Source of the DNA: CAZOEL01 sp964578835
Lineage (GTDB): Bacteria > Desulfobacterota > Syntrophobacteria > Syntrophobacterales > Syntrophobacteraceae
Length of the DNA stretch: 33,828 bases
Assembly (NCBI GenBank): GCA_964578835.1
Contig: CAZOEL010000074.1
Location: forward strand, 1 to 33,828
Direction of reading: 5' to 3'
Below are positions 29,780 to 33,828 of this stretch, piece after piece. The notes beneath the pieces were generated by a model that saw nothing but the letters and a program-made list of their open reading frames with translations, was not told the DNA's origin and ran no database searches. The position numbers were made by a program, and so were the translations under genes. Every line of letters begins with the position of its first letter. The stretch's first letter is position 1.

Positions 29780-29863
29780 CGCCCCTGACCTGGATATCAG
29801 GAATATTCAACATGCACCGGTTCCCGGAAAGTGAGATGGCCCGGGAAGGCCTGGAATGAAAGG

Positions 29864-30120
29864 AGGTGACGCCTATCGGCAGATGTTTGCCATGCCCCCT
29901 TTGAGTCAAGAAGACTGAAGGGGAGCGCGGACGAAAAGCCGACCCCTAAGCGCCGGGTTACGGCTTTGCGGTCCGATCGGGGATAGGGTTATGAAGAAGG
30001 TTCATGCGTGAATGAAGGCGAGAAAGCGTCGGAAGTCAAACGGTATGAATAGGCAGCAACCCCAAAGCGGCTCGGGAGCCGCCGTTGCCTGACGCCTTCT
30101 CCCTTCTTTCAAGAATCTCT
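29864..30120 (+). ncRNA. long structured RNA leader upstream of the pilin genes
   Basis: Several nested stems can be drawn. CCCCTT (29896-29901) pairs with AAGGGG (29918-29923) with AGTC/GACT inside. CGGAC (29928-29932) pairs with GTCCG (29971-29975), enclosing AAGCCG (29936-29941) with CGGCTT (29961-29966). GCGTC (30026-30030) pairs with GACGC (30091-30095), enclosing GGCAGCAA/TTGCC and GCGGCT-CGGG-AGCCGC. No convincing coding frame crosses it on either strand. It could be a riboswitch, a group II intron fragment (phrases such as GTGAATGAAGGCGAGAAAGCGTC recall domain I) or a new leader. I cannot assign a family. Confidence 0.45.
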
Positions 30121-30141
30121 CACAATTCGCCCTTCCAACGG

Positions 30142-30217
30142 TTCGGGCGCAAAGGTCGATAAAACGATCGTGGGGTCGGAAAGCCTTGAGTCCAAGAGGG
30201 ACCGTCAGGTTGCCGAA
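30142..30217 (+). promoter_or_regulatory. possible c-di-GMP-I (GEMM)-like riboswitch
   Basis: TTCGG (30142-30146) pairs with CCGAA (30213-30217). Between them are GCAAAGG, a GGTCG/CGATC stem with an A-rich loop, GGAAAGCC, a GAGTCC/GGGACC-like stem and CAGGTTGCCG. This follows the order of GEMM-I elements (GGCAAACC, GNRA-capped stem, GACGCAAAGCC, variable stem, GGGTTGCCG). The usual CUAA tetraloop receptor is not clear, so the match is partial. It lies 109 bases before a prepilin gene, and such elements do control pilin and surface genes. Confidence 0.35.
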
Positions 30218-30325
30218 TCCGCAGATCAAAGAAATCGAATCAGACCATTTGTGGACCGGCGGCAGACTCTGCGGGTGAGTTGCTGCTCCCGGAAATCAGT
30301 CCTATTCAAAGGGAGTAAGCAAAAA

Positions 30326-31426
30326 ATGGAAAAGAAAAGCTTCATTGGCGGCCAAAAAGGTTTTACCCTCCTCGAAATCCTCGTAGTCCTCACCATCATG
30401 GGCTTCCTCATCGCCATGGTGGCCCCGCGCCTTGCCGGCATCTCCAGCAGTGCGGTCGATACGGTTTGTGATTCGAACCAGAACCGGATGACTTCTATGA
30501 TGTCGGGCTTCTTTGAGAAAACCAACCGTTATCCGAATAAGATGACCAATATTGTTGAAGAAACTGCGGACGGTGTCTACCAGATTCCAGCGGTTTCCGA
30601 TGATGATCCCGATAATGGACCTGAAACCTTGGCTAGTGAGTTCATGAGCAGGAATCATTTCGTGATCCATTATTTAACCGCTGATGAGGCGGCGGAACTG
30701 AAGAACATGGGCATCGTTCAGGTGCTGAACATGAATGCCTATGATGCTTATAACGAGGATGGAACGGCGTATAAAGCCAACTATCCTGCAACCGACGCTA
30801 TTGCTACGACTCTTGGCGTAGAGAATCCAAACGATGCAGATCTTGCAGCTCCTGCAATAACCAAGTCGCCCAAGATGGAAGCGGTTACGGTGGCTGCCGG
30901 TCTTGGGGTAGCGATGGTGGGAATTGGAATTGATACACCTACCGGTACGGTATTTGAGGTGCCTCCGACAGAGCGAGCATGGGGCGAGCCCGATTGGTGG
31001 GGACGCATCGTAATCGGTTTCGGTCCTGAGAATAGCATTGTGACCTCCGGCATCGTAGCCAATGCGGCTCATTGCCCTGGTGGAATCCAGAATGCCGATA
31101 ACGTTGTCTATAACGACTATAACCTTGTGCTGCCCAGACTGGAAGCCACGGTTGAACGTATGACCACCGCCGCTCTTACAGGTTTCACAGACAAAAGCGG
31201 TGATGATGGTCACCAGGTTATCGCTGTTGCTTATGATGAGGATCCTGGTGCTGACTATGATTACACCGATGCCGGCAACACATTGAAAGTCCGTACTTTC
31301 ACCATTACCGATGCTCAACAAAAATGGCAGTATGCCACTCAGTGCCCCGAAGGCCATATGTTCCCAGCTGACGATGAAGAATTCTGGGGCATTGACTTCA
31401 ATGGTGTCGCAGAGATCAACGACTAA
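30326..31426 (+). CDS. type IV pilin/pseudopilin-like protein 1
   Basis: The 366-aa product has a class III-type prepilin signal: a short charged leader (MEKKSFIGGQKG) cut before FTLLEILVVLTIMGFLIAM, with Glu at mature position 5. The rest is a large, mostly acidic globular domain (DDDPDNGPE, YDEDPGADYDY) ending WGIDFNG. This is much longer than a major GspG-type pseudopilin (about 140 aa). It shares many phrases with the next gene: HYL-x-A-x-EAAEL, LVLPRL, WGEPD, WGIDFNG. The start at 30326 follows AAGGGAG by 10 bases. It is preceded by a structured leader and followed by a strong terminator (31455-31481). The calcium-like Asp-rich stretches are suggestive only. Confidence 0.85.
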   Translation: MEKKSFIGGQKGFTLLEILVVLTIMGFLIAMVAPRLAGISSSAVDTVCDSNQNRMTSMMSGFFEKTNRYPNKMTNIVEETADGVYQIPAVSDDDPDNGPETLASEFMSRNHFVIHYLTADEAAELKNMGIVQVLNMNAYDAYNEDGTAYKANYPATDAIATTLGVENPNDADLAAPAITKSPKMEAVTVAAGLGVAMVGIGIDTPTGTVFEVPPTERAWGEPDWWGRIVIGFGPENSIVTSGIVANAAHCPGGIQNADNVVYNDYNLVLPRLEATVERMTTAALTGFTDKSGDDGHQVIAVAYDEDPGADYDYTDAGNTLKVRTFTITDAQQKWQYATQCPEGHMFPADDEEFWGIDFNGVAEIND

Positions 31427-31454
31427 CCCTTACTTCTGAGCCATTACTCCTCCC

Positions 31455-31481
31455 GGCGGGGTGGCAAGCCACCCCGCCTTT
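31455..31481 (+). terminator. terminator after pilin-like gene 1
   Basis: GGCGGGGTGGC (31455-31465) and GCCACCCCGCC (31468-31478) form a perfect 11-bp stem with a two-base loop followed by three T's. It lies 28 bases past the stop of the first pilin-like gene, so that gene may be transcribed apart from the next two. Confidence 0.65.
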
Positions 31482-31679
31482 CCCATGAAGCGTCCGGTCC
31501 TGCACAGTAAAGCTTGAACGACGCTTCAGCAACTGAACCAAGTGTGTGGGAATGGCTTGCAGCCTGGATTTCATGACGTTTGTCGGCCGAATCGAGGTTG
31601 TAAGCGGTTCCCACAAGGAAAAGCATATCTCAAACAGGAGCCTGCTTTGGTTAGGGAGTCGAAAAGAAATAAGATCTGT

Positions 31680-31754
31680 AGGATGGGTTGAGCAACAGCG
31701 AAACCAACATTGATCGGAAAAACCGTTGGATTTCGCTATCGCTCAACCCAACCT
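31680..31754. repeat. palindromic intergenic repeat (GGGTTGAGC type)
   Basis: AGGATGGGTTGAGC (31680-31693) is inverted as GCTCAACCCAACCT (31741-31754), with AGCGAAA/TTTCGCT-like arms (31697-31703 and 31730-31736) inside. This is the widespread GGTTGGGTTGAGC intergenic palindrome seen in many proteobacteria. The rest of the 560-base gap (31427-31983) holds the terminator, a CCCTCAGGGAAAGGGG run near 31790, and no supported gene. Confidence 0.65.
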
Positions 31755-31983
31755 GCGCCTGCATCGACTCCTTAATTCAACAGCATTGTCCCTCAGGGAA
31801 AGGGGACAAAATCGCCTTCCGCGGGAAAAGCGTAAGGGCAGCTTTTGAGCTAATGGGAATTATTAGACTGTTTTAAGACAGCTCCAGAAGGTGTGATCGG
31901 ATGAGCGTTGAGGGATGATGACAGATCAGAATAGTGAGGGGGCTTTAAGAACGTTCCGATGCGGGACGGAGCGAGGGCGATCG

Positions 31984-32955
31984 ATGGGGCGGCCTGTAAT
32001 GGCCGGATGCAAACGACAATCCGGCTTCACTCTTGTCGAAATCCTGGTCTCCCTCACGATTCTCGGGTTCATGATGGCCATGGTGGCGACGCGCATGGGA
32101 GGGATTGCCGCCGAGGGCATCGACGACGTCACGCGCATGAACCGGAAGCTCCTTCTGGAGTTCATAACGGTTCACCTGCAGCACACCGGTCGATATCCGG
32201 CGGGGATGGTGAACATTGTCTCCGTGGACCGGAATACGGGCGTCTATTACAAGCCCCAAACATCGGACCAGGACCCGGAGACGGGAGTGGAGGTTCTGAG
32301 CTTCGAGATGGACCGGAAGCACAAGCTGCGCATTCACTATCTCGATGCGGCCGAAGCGGCCGAGTTGCGGGAGATGGGGGTCGTGCGCGTATATAACCTC
32401 AACTCTCCTTACGACCGCAACGTTCCTGTTCCATCGCCGACCATGCAGCCGGTAACGGCAGGGGTGGCGGTGCTCATGATCGGTGGCGGGGACACTAACA
32501 GAAACGGGGTTATCGAGGCTGGGGAGGTGGATGCTACAGAAACCGACTGGGGGGAGCCGGACCTGGATTTCCGCATCCTTTTCGGGCTGGGAACAGAAAC
32601 GCAGCTCATTAAGGACGGGGTTCTCCACAATGCTTCGACGTGTCCGGAAAGCCTCACGGATCCCATCAACTACGTGTGGAAATGGTACAGCCTCGTTCTT
32701 CCGCGGCTCAAGGCCACGAGCAATCGGCTGAAAGCGGACATGCCTCTGGGCGCTTCCGCGGAATTCAACATGTACGCGGCGTCCGGAGGCAAAGTTTCCG
32801 CGCAGTTGACGACGGTCAGGCGGGCTGCTTTCGACCTGTACGCCTCCCATCCCAAAGCTTTTTTCGGAATCATGTGCGCAAGGGGCGATACTCTGCCTGA
32901 AAGCGAAGAGCGGGCATGGGGGATCGACTTCAATGGAGACGGCGATGTTATGTAA
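31984..32955 (+). CDS. type IV pilin/pseudopilin-like protein 2
   Basis: The 323-aa product has the leader MGRPVMAGCKRQSG and then FTLVEILVSLTILGFMMAM (cut before F, Glu at mature position 5). The globular part matches pilin-like protein 1 in RYPAGMVNIV, HYLDAAEAAELREMGVVRV, LVLPRLKAT and WGIDFNGDG, so the two are paralogues. The start at 31984 is preferred because GAGGGCG lies about 5 bases upstream and the leader length is then normal; the frame also opens at 31915. Its last 11 bases overlap the next gene. Such paired large pseudopilins suggest a dedicated secretion or surface fibre system, with the assembly machinery outside the window. Confidence 0.85.
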   Translation: MGRPVMAGCKRQSGFTLVEILVSLTILGFMMAMVATRMGGIAAEGIDDVTRMNRKLLLEFITVHLQHTGRYPAGMVNIVSVDRNTGVYYKPQTSDQDPETGVEVLSFEMDRKHKLRIHYLDAAEAAELREMGVVRVYNLNSPYDRNVPVPSPTMQPVTAGVAVLMIGGGDTNRNGVIEAGEVDATETDWGEPDLDFRILFGLGTETQLIKDGVLHNASTCPESLTDPINYVWKWYSLVLPRLKATSNRLKADMPLGASAEFNMYAASGGKVSAQLTTVRRAAFDLYASHPKAFFGIMCARGDTLPESEERAWGIDFNGDGDVM

Positions 32956-33828
32956 GCATTCCTGCGAGCGCGGCTTCACGCTGCTTGAAATCCTGATCGC
33001 GCTGACGATCATGGCTATGCTCACTGCGATGGTGTGGCCCGCTTGGGGAATACTGGACGACGCGGAGCGCGAGAAGATAACGCTCCAGCGCATGGAGGAA
33101 ATCCGTGTGGCCATCCTCGGGCCTCCCCACCGGGCGGATGAGGGGGGAAACCGGATCATCGGCGGCTTTGTGGGAGACATGCACCGGTGGCCGTATCTCT
33201 GGGAGCCGAGGACTCAGTTGCGGAGCAGCTACGGTGGAGCGGCCTGGGATAATCCGTCCTCAATGCCTGCGGGACTTGGCCAGTATGCGGGAGTCGATTC
33301 CAACGGCAATCCTCTTTATCCCCTGAATCCCGGGTTTGTGCTCTTTCGTCCGGATGGGGGCTTCGAAAGCAAACGTTGGCGCTGGAAGCGTCCCTACAGG
33401 CGCGTGCATGAAGACGAGTTTCATCACGATCACATAGGAGGTCCTGAAACGGAGAACGAAGGACAGCCGAGGGAGCTTTGGACCAGATATCCGGAGGATC
33501 TTCCGTTCGACGTTACGTATGAGGACCCGGAGACGGGCCTGCCCGCTACGCACATTGCGCCGGGCTATACTCTCGACGATCGCTGGAAGGGACCCTACCT
33601 GATTCCTCCAACCGATGGGGAACCCGACGACAGCATTCATTATGCTCAAAACGACGGCGAGTACGCCGTTCTCGAGCCCGCATGGCATACATCGGGTCCT
33701 CACGCAGGTCGCGAAACATGGGAGGACGGCGACTACGACCCGTCTTCCGAGCTTGGAGAGCACTTTGACGAAAAGGAAGACTTTCGGCTGCTGCAAACCG
33801 AGGGGCGGCTCACGGACGGGTGGGGGAG
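32945..33828 (+). CDS. type IV pilin/pseudopilin-like protein 3 (partial, runs off the window)
   Basis: The frame starts at an ATG inside the end of pilin-like gene 2 (overlap 11 bases, GGAG 6 bases upstream) and stays open to the last base, giving at least 294 residues. The leader MLCKHSCERG is cut before FTLLEILIALTIMAMLTAM (Glu at mature position 5). After it come GGFVGDMHRWPYLWEP and a long acidic region with many Pro, Trp and Tyr. The conserved RWP phrase is shared in spirit with RYP in the first two. The C-terminus is beyond the window. It is translationally coupled to gene 2. Confidence 0.85.
   Translation, partial: MLCKHSCERGFTLLEILIALTIMAMLTAMVWPAWGILDDAEREKITLQRMEEIRVAILGPPHRADEGGNRIIGGFVGDMHRWPYLWEPRTQLRSSYGGAAWDNPSSMPAGLGQYAGVDSNGNPLYPLNPGFVLFRPDGGFESKRWRWKRPYRRVHEDEFHHDHIGGPETENEGQPRELWTRYPEDLPFDVTYEDPETGLPATHIAPGYTLDDRWKGPYLIPPTDGEPDDSIHYAQNDGEYAVLEPAWHTSGPHAGRETWEDGDYDPSSELGEHFDEKEDFRLLQTEGRLTDGWG

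Noticed and set aside
29864..30120. Group II intron as a firm call
   Set aside because: Some phrases are reminiscent, but no maturase, no domain V/VI and no clear 5' GUGYG boundary are visible.
31945..33180. 411-aa open frame on the minus strand
   Set aside because: It is antisense to two prepilin genes that have clear leaders and ribosome sites. Its composition (His/Arg/Pro-rich, no domain) is typical of the reverse frame of GC-rich genes.
1..33828. CRISPR arrays, tRNA and rRNA genes
   Set aside because: No regularly spaced direct repeats and no tRNA cloverleaf or rRNA-like stretches were recognised on either strand.

Overview
The window reads as chromosomal DNA of an anaerobic bacterium, most likely a sulfate-reducer or syntroph-type Desulfobacterota. 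This is inferred from the DUF3786/DUF1786 pair, the Feo system with a Cys-rich partner, and the general gene style; no marker gene in the window proves it. The right-hand 24 kb is GC-rich with strong AGGAGG-type ribosome sites. The first 8.3 kb is visibly AT-richer and patchy, as expected of an acquired cassette array.

Region 1 (1-9545) is an integron. A tyrosine recombinase with the IntI-specific insert (8541-9545, +) faces away from a leftward array in which every gene is on the minus strand. Four attC sites can be folded by eye (55-115, 4457-4564, 5473-5584, 6108-6169), and an attI/attC-like site lies at 8202-8308. Reading from the integrase, the cassettes hold: a GH130 glycoside phosphorylase-like enzyme plus a membrane-anchored protein; a small frameshifted ORF plus a 48-aa membrane peptide; an AbiTii-domain protein; and a 1415-aa protein with a nuclease-like N-terminus, a STAND-type NTPase and a long C-terminus, resembling Avs antiphage sensors. 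Two of four cassettes thus look like phage defence.

Region 2 (9546-16366) is the chromosomal flank: DUF3786 and DUF1786 genes, a 168-bp palindromic MITE-like repeat with a diverged second copy, an outer-membrane beta-barrel gene, and feoA-feoB plus a FeoB-associated Cys-rich protein, all on the minus strand.

Region 3 (16367-27924, all +) is the most striking part. It encodes two P-type metal ATPases and a stand-alone protein sharing an N-terminal HMA-like fold with an H-x(3)-P-G/R-R-x-R motif and no CxxC. It also encodes a MamC/Mms13-like membrane protein, two Gly/Pro/Tyr-rich proteins with a common C-terminal membrane module, a small membrane protein, a secreted protein with two class II chelatase-like domains and a HmuY-like end, and a protein made of three FeoA-like domains. 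A pair of paralogous small proteins brackets the cluster. I read this as a ferrosome-like (fez) iron-organelle locus with a magnetosome-type component, beside feoAB. That reading is inference from families and gene order.

Region 4 (28015-33828) holds small hypothetical proteins, a rho-independent terminator, a long structured RNA leader with a possible c-di-GMP-I-like element, and three type IV pilin/pseudopilin-like genes, the last cut by the window edge. No tRNA, rRNA or CRISPR array was seen.
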